Positions 50,967 through 60,536 of a stretch of DNA of 64,000 nucleotides are shown here, piece by piece. Source of the DNA: an actinobacterium LLX17 (lineage in GTDB: Bacteria > Actinomycetota > Actinomycetes > Propionibacteriales > Nocardioidaceae). Below the pieces are notes generated by a model. That model worked only from the letters and a program-made list of their open reading frames with translations, was not told where the DNA came from and ran no database searches. The position numbers and the translations under genes are program-made. How positions within the stretch are numbered: the first letter of the stretch is position 1; each line of letters starts with the position of its first letter. The stretch is from contig KI301992.1 of NCBI GenBank assembly GCA_000471045.1, positions 2,409,452 to 2,473,451 of the forward strand, given 5' to 3'.

Positions 50967-51839
50967 GTGAGCACCGCACCCGAGCAGCTGCGTGTCGAGG
51001 CCAACGGCTTGTCGGTGGCGGCTCTCGCCTGGGGTGACCCGGACGCACCACTGGCCCTGCTGGTGCACGGTTATCCCGACACCGCGTGGACCTGGCGGCA
51101 CCTCGGTCCCGCGCTGGCGGCCGCGGGCTGGCGGGCCGTCGCACCGTTCAGTCGCGGGTACGCACCCACCGACCTCGCACCGGACGACGCCTACCGGGTC
51201 GCCGACCTCGCCGACGACGTGCTCGCGCTGCACGCCGCCCTGGGCGGGGACGAGCGAGCCGTGCTGGTGGGACACGACTGGGGTGCCTTCACCACCTGGG
51301 CTGTCGCCGACGTCGCACCCGAGACGTTCGCGCGGTACGTGTGCCTGGCGGTGCCGCCGCCCGTCACGGTGCTCGGCCCGTTCACCCGTCTGCGCACGCT
51401 CGGGCTCGTCGCGCGCCAGCTGCGCATGAGCTGGTACATGGCCTACCAGCAGCTGCCGGGGACCGAGCGCACGCTGGACCGGTTGCTCCCCCGGCTGTGG
51501 CGCGACTGGTCGCCCGGGTACGACTCCCAGCGTGACGTCACTCTGGTGCTGGAGTCGCTGGCCGATCCCGACCGGGCCCGCGCCGCCCTGCAGTACTACC
51601 GGCAGAACCTGCGCGGTGGCCTGCCCGCGCTGGTGCGCATCCGCCCGTGCGCGCCGGCCCTGTACCTGCACGGGGCGGACGACGGCTGCATGACCGTCCG
51701 GACCATCGAGTCCTTCGGTGACACGCTGCCGGCCGGCAGCCGTGTCGAGGTGGTGGACGGCGCCGGCCACTTCCTCCAGCTGGAGGCGCCCGACCGCGTC
51801 AACGCGATCGTGCTCGACTGGCTCGGCCGGGGCTCCTGA
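50967..51839 (+). CDS. Epoxide-hydrolase-like alpha/beta hydrolase
   Basis: A 290-residue enzyme from a GTG. LVHGYPDTAWTWRHLGPAL is the HGxP oxyanion motif; the nucleophile elbow VGHDWGAFTTW has aspartate in place of serine, as in epoxide hydrolases and haloalkane dehalogenases. A cap domain includes YQQLPGTER. The late ALYLHGADDGCM and GAGHFLQLEAPD give the acid and histidine. Epoxide hydrolysis is more likely than dehalogenation given the missing tryptophan pair pattern; inferred. Confidence 0.8.
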   Translation: MSTAPEQLRVEANGLSVAALAWGDPDAPLALLVHGYPDTAWTWRHLGPALAAAGWRAVAPFSRGYAPTDLAPDDAYRVADLADDVLALHAALGGDERAVLVGHDWGAFTTWAVADVAPETFARYVCLAVPPPVTVLGPFTRLRTLGLVARQLRMSWYMAYQQLPGTERTLDRLLPRLWRDWSPGYDSQRDVTLVLESLADPDRARAALQYYRQNLRGGLPALVRIRPCAPALYLHGADDGCMTVRTIESFGDTLPAGSRVEVVDGAGHFLQLEAPDRVNAIVLDWLGRGS

Positions 51840-51857
51840 GACAGGCCCGAGCGCGGA

Positions 51858-53474
51858 TCACCAGGTGTCGACGGGACGGCCGCGGTCGGCGGGACGATCC
51901 CGGCGAGCGGCGGCGAGGAGCTGGGCGACGATGCCGCGGGTCTCGGCCGGGTCGATGACGTCGTCAAGCTCGAAGTAACGCGCCACGTTCAGCGCCGCGG
52001 CCCGCTCGCGCGCGGCAGCCGTCAGCTCGCGGACCTGCCGCTCGCGCTCGGCCTCGTCCTCGACGGCCTCCAGCTCACGGCGCAACGCCAGACGCACGGC
52101 CCCCTCGAGACCCATGGCGCCGAGGTGCGCCGACGGCCAGGCCAGCGTCATCAGCGGCTCGTGCGTGCTGCCGCCCAGCATCGCCTGCGCTCCGAGCCCG
52201 TAGGCGCGTCGCAGCACGATGCCGATCAGCGGTGTCCGCAGGCTCGCCCCGGCGACCAACAACCGCGAGGTGTGCCGCACCAGTCCGGTGCGCTCGGCCT
52301 CGGGGCCGACCATCATCCCCGGGGTGTCGACCAGCGAGATGACGGGAAGGCCGTGGGCGTCGCAGAGCTGCAGGAACCGGGCGGCCTTGTCGCCGGCGTC
52401 GGCGGTGATGGCACCGGCGAGGTGGCGCGAGTCGTTGGCGACGACGCCGACCGCGTGACCCTCGATGCGGCCGAGCGCCGTCACCAGCTCGGGCGCGAAG
52501 CCGGGACGCAGGACGGTGACGCTGTCCTCGTCGCACATCGTCTCGACGACGGGCAGCACGTCGAACGCGGCCCGCTCGCCCTCGGGCACGGCGTCGCGCA
52601 GCAGCGCCTGGTCGGGCGCGGCCCAGTCCCTGGTCGGACCCGTGAAGTAGCCGAGCAGTCGGCGCGCGGTGGCCGCGGCGTCGTCCGGGTCAGCCACGAC
52701 GTCGACGACGCCGTTGTCGACCATCACGTCGAGCGGTCCGACGTCGGCGGCCACCACGTCGCCCAGTCCACCGCCGGCGATCATCGCCGGACCGCCCATG
52801 CCGAGCGACGTGCGCGGCGTGCCAACGATCAGGTCGGCGCACCCCGCGATGACCGCGTTGCCGGCGAAGCAGTTGCCGTCGACCACCGCGATGCGCGGCA
52901 CCCGGCCGGACAACCGGGCCCACGCTGCGAAGGTCGTGACGTCGAGCGCCGAGATGAGCGGCATGTCGGTGTCACCCGGACGCCCTCCCCCGCCGGCAGC
53001 GAAAAACACCGTCGGCAGGTCGAGACGCTCGATGACGTCCATGAGGCGATCGGTCTTGTGGTGGCCGCGCATGCCCTGCGTGCCGGCCATCACGAGGTAG
53101 TCGTACGACAGCACCGCGCAGGCGTGGCCGTCGATCGTCGCGAGCCCACCGACGATGCCGTCGGCGACGGTGCGGTCGAGCAGGTCGTCGGTGCTGCGGC
53201 GAGCCTCCTGGGCCGCGGTGACGAAGCGGCCGTACTCGACGAACGAGCCCGGATCGACCAGCTCGGCCACGTGCTCACGAGCCGTGCGTCCGCCGCGCGC
53301 ATGCAGCTTCTCGACGGCGTCGGGGCGGGCGGCGTCCTCGGTGAGCGCACGCCGCGCCAGCACCTCGAGCAGGTCGGCCCGGACGCCCAGCTGCTGGGCT
53401 TCGGTCTCATGCGAGTCAGGCACCTCCGGACGGTACCGCAGCACGGTTCTCTTCCTCTTGACCAACGGACCCAC
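51858..53474 (-). CDS. Acyl-CoA carboxylase carboxyltransferase (beta) subunit
   Basis: A 538-residue crotonase-fold carboxyltransferase that moves CO2 from biotin to an acyl-CoA. N-half blocks: EKLHARGGRTAREHVAELVDPGSFVEYG, and FFAAGGGGRPGD for the acyl-CoA site; C-half: LVDTPGMMVGPEAERTG and VLRRAYGLGAQAMLGG for the biotin site. No biotin carboxylase gene is adjacent, so it may share the alpha subunit encoded at 56.1 kb. It is divergent from the CmtR-like gene with 19 bases between starts. Confidence 0.87.
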   Translation of the reverse strand: MGPLVKRKRTVLRYRPEVPDSHETEAQQLGVRADLLEVLARRALTEDAARPDAVEKLHARGGRTAREHVAELVDPGSFVEYGRFVTAAQEARRSTDDLLDRTVADGIVGGLATIDGHACAVLSYDYLVMAGTQGMRGHHKTDRLMDVIERLDLPTVFFAAGGGGRPGDTDMPLISALDVTTFAAWARLSGRVPRIAVVDGNCFAGNAVIAGCADLIVGTPRTSLGMGGPAMIAGGGLGDVVAADVGPLDVMVDNGVVDVVADPDDAAATARRLLGYFTGPTRDWAAPDQALLRDAVPEGERAAFDVLPVVETMCDEDSVTVLRPGFAPELVTALGRIEGHAVGVVANDSRHLAGAITADAGDKAARFLQLCDAHGLPVISLVDTPGMMVGPEAERTGLVRHTSRLLVAGASLRTPLIGIVLRRAYGLGAQAMLGGSTHEPLMTLAWPSAHLGAMGLEGAVRLALRRELEAVEDEAERERQVRELTAAARERAAALNVARYFELDDVIDPAETRGIVAQLLAAARRDRPADRGRPVDTW

Positions 53475-53484
53475 CGCGATCTAA

Positions 53485-53502
53485 CATCGCCGAATGGCGA
53501 TG
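53485..53502. promoter_or_regulatory. Inverted repeat overlapping the ArsR-family start
   Basis: CATCGCC (53485-53491) and GGCGATG (53496-53502) with a 4-bp spacer. It covers the ATG at 53494 and a second ATG at 53500. Possible operator for autoregulation and for the divergent carboxyltransferase gene; its overlap with the start codon is unusual. Confidence 0.45.
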
Positions 53503-53889
53503 ACAACGACAGGCGGCGTCACGTCCCTGATGCCCGAGGTGGCCTCCCGCGAAGCGGCAGCCTGCCTCTTCAACGGGTTCTCGGACCCCTCACGGCTCGC
53601 GATCCTGGGGCACCTGCTGCTCGGTGAGCACCGCGTCGTCGACCTCACCGCGCACCTCGGCCTGGCGCAGAGCACGGTCTCGAAGCACCTCGCCTGCTTG
53701 CGCGACTGCGGACTCGTGGTCGCCGAGCCGCGCGGACGCGCCTCGGTCTACTCCCTCACCCAGCCCGACGCCGTCCTCGCCCTGCTGGGAGCGGCCGAGC
53801 AGCTCCTGGGTGCCACCGGTGACGCCGTCACCCTGTGCTCCACGTACGGGGCTGACACGGTCGGGGCCGACACCCTCGAGGACGCCTGA
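53494..53889 (+). CDS. ArsR-family metal sensor, CmtR-like
   Basis: A 131-residue winged-helix repressor. The DNA-binding part is LFNGFSDPSRLAILGHLLLGEHRVVDLTAHLGLAQSTVSKHLACLRDCGLVV. The two cysteines in the recognition-helix block (LACLRDCG) match the metal site of mycobacterial CmtR, and a later cysteine in VTLCSTYG corresponds to its third ligand. Cd(II) or Pb(II) sensing is thus likely, by inference. It is translationally coupled (TGATG) to a cation transporter, its probable target. Confidence 0.87.
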   Translation: MAMTTTGGVTSLMPEVASREAAACLFNGFSDPSRLAILGHLLLGEHRVVDLTAHLGLAQSTVSKHLACLRDCGLVVAEPRGRASVYSLTQPDAVLALLGAAEQLLGATGDAVTLCSTYGADTVGADTLEDA

Positions 53890-54521
53890 TGGCCGCCCAC
53901 GTCCACGCCGTCGACCTCTCCGCCGACGACCGCGCACGCCTCGGCCGGCGCGCCCAGCTGCTGGCCGCCGCCTCGGTGGCCTACAACGGCGTCGAGGCCG
54001 TCATCGCCATCGCCGCCGGTCTCGCCGCCAGCTCGATCGCCCTGGTCGGCTTCGGCCTGGACTCGGTGGTCGAGGTGTCCAGCGGGCTCATCATCCTGTG
54101 GCAGTTCCGCCACCGGATGCCGGAGTCGCGCGAGCGTCAGGCCCTGCGCCTGATGGCGGTCTCGTTCTTCGCCCTGGCCGTCTACGTCGGCGTCGAGTCG
54201 GTGCGGGCCCTCGTCACGGGGCACGACCCGGGCTCCTCCCCCGTCGGCATCGGGCTGGCCATCGCCTCGCTGATGATCATGCCGTTCCTGTCCTGGGCGC
54301 AGCGCCGCACCGGCCGCGCCCTCGGCTCGAACGCCGTGGTCGCCGACTCCACCCAGACGCTGCTGTGCACCTACCTCTCGGCCGTGCTGCTCGTGGGCCT
54401 GGTGCTCAACTCGACGCTCGGCTGGTCGTGGGCCGACTCGGTGGCCGGGCTCGTCATCGCCGCGGTGGCCGCCAAGGAAGGCCTCGATGCCTGGCGGGGC
54501 GACGCCTGCGGCTGCGGGTAG
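53889..54521 (+). CDS. Cation diffusion facilitator-type transporter (short form)
   Basis: A 210-residue membrane protein with six helices. The metal-site regions are ALVGFGLDSVVEVSSGLIILW (helix 2, D-x3-E) and SNAVVADSTQTLLCTY (helix 5). The usual cytoplasmic C-terminal domain of CDF exporters is absent, leaving only DACGCG with two cysteines at the end. It should export divalent metals such as Zn or Cd; coupled with a CmtR-like sensor. Confidence 0.85.
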   Translation: MAAHVHAVDLSADDRARLGRRAQLLAAASVAYNGVEAVIAIAAGLAASSIALVGFGLDSVVEVSSGLIILWQFRHRMPESRERQALRLMAVSFFALAVYVGVESVRALVTGHDPGSSPVGIGLAIASLMIMPFLSWAQRRTGRALGSNAVVADSTQTLLCTYLSAVLLVGLVLNSTLGWSWADSVAGLVIAAVAAKEGLDAWRGDACGCG

Positions 54522-54553
54522 CCCATCTGGTTAACAACCATTAACCAGATGGG
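54522..54553. promoter_or_regulatory. Perfect 13-bp-arm palindrome before the carboxylase/lyase operon
   Basis: CCCATCTGGTTAA (54522-54534) and TTAACCAGATGGG (54541-54553) with a 6-bp spacer. It starts right after the stop of the cation transporter and ends 13 bases before the ATG of the carboxylase beta gene. The AT core and symmetry suit a repressor operator (TetR or similar); it could also form a terminator hairpin for the upstream pair. No regulator gene is adjacent. Confidence 0.75.
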
Positions 54554-54566
54554 GTACGGTGACGGC

Positions 54567-56120
54567 ATGACGGCGTCTTCCCCTGCTGCCCCCTCGATGA
54601 CCGAGCTCGTCGACGAGCTGCGCGAGCGCCTGGCGACCGTGCGGCGTGGCGGTTCGGAGTCGTCGCGGCAGCGTCACCTCGGCCGCGGCAAGCTGCTGCC
54701 GCGCGACCGCGTCGACGGCCTGCTCGACCCCGGGTCGCCGTTCCTCGAGATCGCCCCGCTCGCCGCGTGGGAGATGTACGGCGGCGAGGTGCCGAGCGCC
54801 TCGATCATCACCGGCATCGGCCGCGTCTCCGGACGCGAGGTCGTGGTGGTGGCCAACGACGCCACCGTCAAGGGCGGCACCTACTACCCGCTCACGGTCA
54901 AGAAGCACCTGCGCGCACAGCAGGTGGCCGCCGACAACCGGCTGCCGTGCGTCTACCTCGTCGACTCCGGTGGGGCGTTCCTGCCGATGCAGGACGACGT
55001 CTTCCCCGACCGCGAGCACTTCGGCCGCATCTTCTTCAACCAGGCCAACCTCAGCGCCCGCGGCATCCCGCAGGTCTCCGCCGTCATGGGCTCGTGCACC
55101 GCCGGTGGCGCGTACGTGCCGGCGATGAGCGACGAGTCGGTCATCGTGCGCGACCAGGGCACGATCTTCCTCGGCGGCCCGCCGCTGGTGAAAGCCGCGA
55201 CCGGCGAGGTCGTGACGGCCGAGGAGCTCGGCGGCGGCGACGTGCACGCCCGCACCTCCGGCGTCGTCGACCACCTCGCCGACGACGACGCCCACGCCCT
55301 CGAGATCGTGCGGTCGATCGTGTCGACCTTCGAGCGACCCATCGAGCCGTCACTGCGCCGCGTGGCGGTCGAGGAGCCGCTCGACGACCCCGCCGAGCTG
55401 CCCAACGTCGTGCCGGCCGACCTGCGCACCCCGTACGACGTCCGCGAGGTCATTCGCCGCGTCGTCGACGGCTCGCGCTTCCACGAGTTCAAGAAGCTCT
55501 ACGGCGAGACCCTGGTGACCGGCTTCGCGCACGTCTGGGGCTACCCCGTCGGCATCGTCGCCAACAACGGCGTGCTGTTCGGTGAGTCCGCCCTCAAGGG
55601 CGCGCACTTCATCGAGCTCTGCAACCAGCGCGGCATTCCCCTGGTGTTCCTGCAGAACATCTCGGGCTTCATGGTCGGCCGCGAGTACGAGAACAAGGGC
55701 ATCGCCAAGGACGGCGCCAAGCTCGTCACCGCGGTGGCCTGCTCGGTCGTGCCGAAGTTCACCGTCGTCATCGGCGGCTCGTTCGGCGCCGGCAACTACG
55801 GCATGTGCGGCCGCGCCTACGACCCGCGCTTCCTGTGGATGTGGCCCAACGCGCGCATCTCGGTGATGGGTGGCGAGCAGGCCGCCTCGGTGTTGTCGAC
55901 CGTGCGCTCCGACCTGCACACCGAGGAGGAGGTGGAGGCGTTCAAGGCCCCGATCCGCGAGCAGTACGAGGCGCAGGGCTCGCCGTACTACTCCACCGCG
56001 CGCCTCTGGGACGACGGCATCATCGACCCCGCCGACACGCGTCGCGTGCTCGGCCTCGGGCTGGCGGCCGCCGCGAACGCCCCCCTGCCCGACCCCTCCT
56101 ACGGCATCTTCCGGATGTGA
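54567..56120 (+). CDS. Acyl-CoA carboxylase beta subunit, methylcrotonyl-CoA type
   Basis: A 517-residue carboxyltransferase. It has [37 protein letters not shown], typical of MCC-beta, then [38 protein letters not shown] and [38 protein letters not shown]. This length and the following HMG-CoA lyase gene argue for 3-methylcrotonyl-CoA carboxylation in leucine breakdown. The start at 54567 (MTASS) is preferred to an ATG inside the palindrome. First gene of the operon. Confidence 0.9.
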   Translation: MTASSPAAPSMTELVDELRERLATVRRGGSESSRQRHLGRGKLLPRDRVDGLLDPGSPFLEIAPLAAWEMYGGEVPSASIITGIGRVSGREVVVVANDATVKGGTYYPLTVKKHLRAQQVAADNRLPCVYLVDSGGAFLPMQDDVFPDREHFGRIFFNQANLSARGIPQVSAVMGSCTAGGAYVPAMSDESVIVRDQGTIFLGGPPLVKAATGEVVTAEELGGGDVHARTSGVVDHLADDDAHALEIVRSIVSTFERPIEPSLRRVAVEEPLDDPAELPNVVPADLRTPYDVREVIRRVVDGSRFHEFKKLYGETLVTGFAHVWGYPVGIVANNGVLFGESALKGAHFIELCNQRGIPLVFLQNISGFMVGREYENKGIAKDGAKLVTAVACSVVPKFTVVIGGSFGAGNYGMCGRAYDPRFLWMWPNARISVMGGEQAASVLSTVRSDLHTEEEVEAFKAPIREQYEAQGSPYYSTARLWDDGIIDPADTRRVLGLGLAAAANAPLPDPSYGIFRM

Positions 56121-56125
56121 GCCCG

Positions 56126-57961
56126 ATGTTCTCCACGCTCCTGGTCGCCAACCGCGGCGAGATCGCCCTCCGCGTCATCCGCGGAGCCCGTGCGCTCGGC
56201 ATCCGCACGGTCGCGGTCTACTCCGACGCCGACCACGACGCCCCGCACGTGCGCGCCGCCGACACCGCCGTGCACATCGGACCGACGCCGGCCCCCGAGT
56301 CCTATCTCAGCATCGAGGCGATCCTCGACGCCGCTCGCCGCAGCGGCGCCGACGCCGTGCACCCCGGCTACGGCTTCCTGTCCGAGCGGTCGGCGTTCGC
56401 CCGCGCCGTGACCGACGCCGGCCTGGTCTTCGTGGGCCCCGACGCCGACGTGATGGACCGGATGGGCCGCAAGGACGCCGCGCGCGAGATCGCCATGGCC
56501 GCCGGCGTACCGGTCGTGCCGTCGTACGGCCTCGACGACGACCCCGGCACCTTCACGTACCCCGTGCTGGTGAAGGCCGCGGCCGGTGGTGGCGGCAAGG
56601 GCATGCGCATCGTGCGCGAGGCCAGCGAGCTGCCCGGCGCCGTGGCGGCCGCCGGACGCGAGGCGCGCGCGGCCTTCGGCGACGACACCCTGCTGATCGA
56701 GCGGTACGTCGAGCTCGGCCGCCACGTCGAGATGCAGGTGCTGGCCGACCACCACGGCACGGTCATCCACCTCGCCGAACGTGACTGCTCGGCGCAGCGG
56801 CGTCACCAGAAGGTCGTCGAGGAGGCTCCCGCCCCGGGCCTGTCCGACGTCGCCCGCGAGGTGCTGCACCGCACGGCGGTCGACCTGTGCCGCGAGGTCG
56901 GCTACACGAACGCCGGCACGGTCGAGTACCTCGTGTCCGGCGACGAGGTCTTCTTCCTGGAGATGAACACTCGCCTGCAGGTCGAGCACCCCGTCACCGA
57001 GGCCGTGACCGGGCTCGACCTCGTGCAGCTGCAGCTGCGCATCGCCGCCGGGCTGCCGCTCGGCATCACCCAGGAGGACGTGCGCATCACCGGTCACGCC
57101 TTCGAGGCACGCGTCTACGCCGAGGACGCCTGGGCCGGGTTCCTGCCACAGGCCGGCGTCGCGACGCACGTGACGTGGCCGGACGGGGTGCGCGTCGACG
57201 CGGCACTGGAGTCGGGGCAGCGGGTGGGCACCGCCTACGACCCCATGCTCGGCAAGGTCATCGCGCACGGGCCCGACCGCGAGACCGCACGCCGCCTGCT
57301 GGTGGCCGCCCTCGACCGCACCGCGATCATCGGGCTCACCACCAACACCGGCTTCCTCCGCACGCTGGTGGCTTCCGAAGCGATGCGCGACGCCGCGATC
57401 GACACCGCCTGGCTCGACCGGCACGAGCTCGAGGCTCCGGATCCCGCACCGGCCCGCGCCCACGCGGCGGGAGCCGTCCTGCGCGGCGTGCCGGACGCAA
57501 GCCCCTTCGGCGCGCACGACGGCTGGCGGCTCGGCGGACCTGCCGCGACCACGGCCGTCCGCCTCGACGGCGAGCCGGTCGTGCCGGACGACCAGCCCGG
57601 TCCCCAGCCGGCGGCGGTCCTCGTGAGCGACCACGTGGTCGACGTGGCGCTGCACGGTCACTGGTTCCGCCTCCTCCGCACTCGCACCCCTGCCGACGAG
57701 CTGGCGGCCGGCGGTGACGGCACGATCGTCGCGCCGATGCCCGGCACCGTCACCCGGCTGGACGTGGCCGCGGGCGATCGGGTCACGGCCGGCCAGGCCC
57801 TCGGGGTGCTGGAGGCCATGAAGATGGAGCTTCCCCTGACCAGCCCGGTCGACGGCGTGGTTCGCACCTTGGGCGCGGGCGTCGGCGACCAGGTCGCCCT
57901 CAAGCACGTGCTCATCGAGATCGACGCCGATCTGGACTCGGGCGAGAGCGGGGACGCGTGA
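56126..57961 (+). CDS. Acyl-CoA carboxylase alpha subunit: biotin carboxylase plus biotin carrier
   Basis: A 611-residue protein. Biotin carboxylase domain in residues 1-445: LLVANRGEIALRVIRGARALGIRTVAVYSDAD, KAAAGGGGKGMRIV (ATP grasp), AERDCSAQRRHQKVVEEAPAP and EMNTRLQVEHPVTE. The biotinyl carrier domain is at the C-terminus with EAMKMELPL, the lysine that receives biotin. It carboxylates biotin for the beta subunit upstream, and possibly for the orphan beta subunit at 51.9 kb. ATG at 56126; a GTG nine bases upstream would overlap the beta gene. Confidence 0.93.
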   Translation: MFSTLLVANRGEIALRVIRGARALGIRTVAVYSDADHDAPHVRAADTAVHIGPTPAPESYLSIEAILDAARRSGADAVHPGYGFLSERSAFARAVTDAGLVFVGPDADVMDRMGRKDAAREIAMAAGVPVVPSYGLDDDPGTFTYPVLVKAAAGGGGKGMRIVREASELPGAVAAAGREARAAFGDDTLLIERYVELGRHVEMQVLADHHGTVIHLAERDCSAQRRHQKVVEEAPAPGLSDVAREVLHRTAVDLCREVGYTNAGTVEYLVSGDEVFFLEMNTRLQVEHPVTEAVTGLDLVQLQLRIAAGLPLGITQEDVRITGHAFEARVYAEDAWAGFLPQAGVATHVTWPDGVRVDAALESGQRVGTAYDPMLGKVIAHGPDRETARRLLVAALDRTAIIGLTTNTGFLRTLVASEAMRDAAIDTAWLDRHELEAPDPAPARAHAAGAVLRGVPDASPFGAHDGWRLGGPAATTAVRLDGEPVVPDDQPGPQPAAVLVSDHVVDVALHGHWFRLLRTRTPADELAAGGDGTIVAPMPGTVTRLDVAAGDRVTAGQALGVLEAMKMELPLTSPVDGVVRTLGAGVGDQVALKHVLIEIDADLDSGESGDA

Positions 57962-58878
57962 GGACGCCGCAGGTCGTGCCCGACCCGTCGCTGCCGGAGC
58001 GCGTCACGATCTACGAGGTCGGCCCGCGCGACGGACTGCAGAACGAGAGCAGCATCGTGCCCGCGGCGGTCAAGGTCGAGTTCGTCCAGCGCCTGCTGGC
58101 CGCTGGGCTGCCCGTCGTCGAGGCCACCTCGTTCGTGCACCCGAAGTGGGTCCCGCAGCTGGCCGATGCCGCCGAGGTGATGGATGCCCTGGGCGAGGCC
58201 GGTCGGCGTCTGCCGGTGCTGGTGCCGAACGAGCGGGGCCTCGACCGTGCGCTCGAGCTGGGCCTGCAGCACGTAGCCATTTTCGGCTCGGCCACCGAGA
58301 CCTTCGCCCGCAAGAACCTCAACCGCGGCCTCGACGACCAGATGGCGATGTTCGAGCCCGTCGTCGCCCGCGCCCGGGAGGCCGGGCTGGACGTGCGCGC
58401 CTACGTCTCGATGTGCTTCGGCGACCCCTGGGAGGGTGACGTGCCGATCGAGCAGGTCGTGACCGTCGGCCGTCAGCTGGTCGACCTCGGCGCCTCGCAG
58501 CTCTCGCTCGGCGACACGATCGGTGTCGGCACGGCCGGTCACGTGAGCGCGCTGCTCGATGCGTTCAACGCCGCGGGCCTGCCCGACGACGTGCTGGCGA
58601 TGCACTTCCACGACACCTATGGACAGGCCCTCGCCAACGCACGCGTCGCGCTGCAGCACGGCGTCACGACCTTCGACGCCAGCGCCGGCGGGCTGGGCGG
58701 GTGCCCGTACGCCGATAGCGCCACCGGCAACCTCGCCACCGAGGACCTCGTGTGGATGCTGCACGGCCTGGGCATCGAGACCGGCGTCGACCTCGCGGCG
58801 CTCGTCGCCACGTCGACGTGGATGGAGGGCCACCTCGGCCGCCCGTCCCCCAGCCGCGTCGTCAACGCCCTCCGCTAG
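57958..58878 (+). CDS. Hydroxymethylglutaryl-CoA lyase
   Basis: A 306-residue TIM-barrel enzyme that splits HMG-CoA into acetyl-CoA and acetoacetate, the last step of leucine breakdown. The start has YEVGPRDGLQNES (metal and substrate contacts), VEATSFVHPKWVPQLADA, HFHDTYGQALAN (metal histidines), and the signature AGGLGGCPYADSATGNLATED with the catalytic cysteine. GTG start overlapping the alpha-subunit stop (GTGA). No isovaleryl-CoA dehydrogenase or enoyl hydratase is adjacent. Confidence 0.93.
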   Translation: MRTPQVVPDPSLPERVTIYEVGPRDGLQNESSIVPAAVKVEFVQRLLAAGLPVVEATSFVHPKWVPQLADAAEVMDALGEAGRRLPVLVPNERGLDRALELGLQHVAIFGSATETFARKNLNRGLDDQMAMFEPVVARAREAGLDVRAYVSMCFGDPWEGDVPIEQVVTVGRQLVDLGASQLSLGDTIGVGTAGHVSALLDAFNAAGLPDDVLAMHFHDTYGQALANARVALQHGVTTFDASAGGLGGCPYADSATGNLATEDLVWMLHGLGIETGVDLAALVATSTWMEGHLGRPSPSRVVNALR

Positions 58879-58966
58879 GCCGCCCCGCACCACGAGATTC
58901 GCACCGAGTCGGGGCTCACACCGACAGGCACGTGCCATTCTGCGTGTCACGTTCCATACTCAGGGT

Positions 58967-60511
58967 ATGTCCACCCTCGATGCTCCTGCCGTCGCCGCCC
59001 GCCGAGCCACGCCTCCGCCGTTGCCGCGTCTCGACGTCCTCCTCCGGCGCTCCACGCGGCTCGCCGCGATCCCGGGCCTGACCGAGCAGGCCCTGCGCTG
59101 GCACGCCGAGGGCGACGCCCGCCGGGCCGCCGTCGCGCGCGAGGCCGCTCGGATCGCCGCCCCTCGCCTGTGGCCCGACACCATCGCGTCGTTCCTCGCG
59201 ACCGGCTGGCGCCTCGTCTCGACGGCCGCGCCCGATGCACCGTTCCAGCTGCTGGCCGCTGCGTCAGCGTCGGTGGGGCTGCGCGTGGAGCCGCCGAACG
59301 CCAACGCCGCCACCCTCGCCCGCGCCCAGAAGCTGGTCCGCGCGGGCGGCCCGGCGTACGTCAAGCTCGGCCAGTTCATCGCCACGGCCGACGGCCTGCT
59401 GCCCGACGAGTGGGTCAAGGCCTTCGCGTTCTGCCGCGACGAGGCCCCGGCCCTGGAGCCCGGCGTGGCTCAGGCCGTCGTCGATCGCGAGCTCGCCGGC
59501 GTGCGCGACCGACTCGCGTGGCTCGACGAGACACCGCTGGCCACCGGCTCGATCGGCCAGGTCCACCGCGGCCGCCTGAGCGACGGCACCGAGGTGGTCG
59601 TGAAGGTCCGCCGCCCGGGCCTGCGCCGGCAGTTTCGCACCGACATCGAGACGCTGGCCCTCGCAACCGCCGCGGCCGAGAAGATGCACGGCGCCGCCCG
59701 GTCGGCCAACCTCACCGGCTTCGTCGAGCTGTTCGCCCAGCTGGCGCTCGAGGAGCTCGACTTCCGGCTGGAGGCGTCCAACTTGGTCGACTCCAGCGCC
59801 GTCCTCGAGGCCATGGGCGCCGAGCACATGATCGCGCCCCGGCCGATCCCGGACATGGTGACCGAGCGGGTGCTGGTCATGGAGATGCTGCCCGGCGTCT
59901 CGTACGCCCGGCTCGACGGCACCGGCGAGACCGCCGGTGACCGACTGCTGCAGCTGGGCATCCAGGGCGTGCTCGAGGCGACCCTCAAGCACGGCGTCTT
60001 CCACGGCGACCTGCATGCCGGGAACGTGCTGATCGACGAGGCGACCGGCTCGTTCTCGCTGGTCGACTTCGGCATCGCCGGCCGGCTCGATGCCGCGAAG
60101 CGCGCCGGGCTCGTCAGCTACCTGGCTGCCTGGGCGGCCAACGACGCCGCCGGGCAGATCGCGGCGATGCAGGCCTTCGGCGCCATCGAGGCCGACGCCG
60201 AGGTCGACGTGCTGGTGGCCGAGCTGCAGACCGAGCTCGACCTGCTGCGTGACCGCGCGCGGGGCGAGGTGACCTTCGACCAGCTGGGCATCACCCTCGG
60301 GCGCCTGCTGCAGGTGCTGGCCCGCAACGGCTTCCGGATGCCGAAGGACCTCGTGCTGTTCTTCAAGAACCTGCTGTACCTGGCCGGGTTCGCGGCCAGC
60401 GTCGCGCCGGATGCCGACGTGCTGGCCGTGGTGCAGGACATCCTGCTCGACCTGCTGGCCGATCCCGACGCGGGGCTCGGCGACCTGCTCGGCGCGCCGC
60501 AGGTGGCCTGA
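58967..60511 (+). CDS. ABC1/AarF/UbiB kinase-like protein
   Basis: A 514-residue atypical kinase. The family KxGQ motif is seen in AYVKLGQFIATADGLLPDEW, then an alanine-rich loop variant TGSIGQVHRGRL, VVVKVRRPG (ATP lysine), LDFRLEASN, the catalytic block HGVFHGDLHAGNVLI and LVDFGIAGRLD. No ubiquinone genes lie nearby, so its role (isoprenoid-quinone or lipid homeostasis) is inferred from the family. ATG at 58967. Confidence 0.87.
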   Translation: MSTLDAPAVAARRATPPPLPRLDVLLRRSTRLAAIPGLTEQALRWHAEGDARRAAVAREAARIAAPRLWPDTIASFLATGWRLVSTAAPDAPFQLLAAASASVGLRVEPPNANAATLARAQKLVRAGGPAYVKLGQFIATADGLLPDEWVKAFAFCRDEAPALEPGVAQAVVDRELAGVRDRLAWLDETPLATGSIGQVHRGRLSDGTEVVVKVRRPGLRRQFRTDIETLALATAAAEKMHGAARSANLTGFVELFAQLALEELDFRLEASNLVDSSAVLEAMGAEHMIAPRPIPDMVTERVLVMEMLPGVSYARLDGTGETAGDRLLQLGIQGVLEATLKHGVFHGDLHAGNVLIDEATGSFSLVDFGIAGRLDAAKRAGLVSYLAAWAANDAAGQIAAMQAFGAIEADAEVDVLVAELQTELDLLRDRARGEVTFDQLGITLGRLLQVLARNGFRMPKDLVLFFKNLLYLAGFAASVAPDADVLAVVQDILLDLLADPDAGLGDLLGAPQVA

Positions 60512-60536
60512 GCCCCCCGCGACCGCGCGGCGTGCA

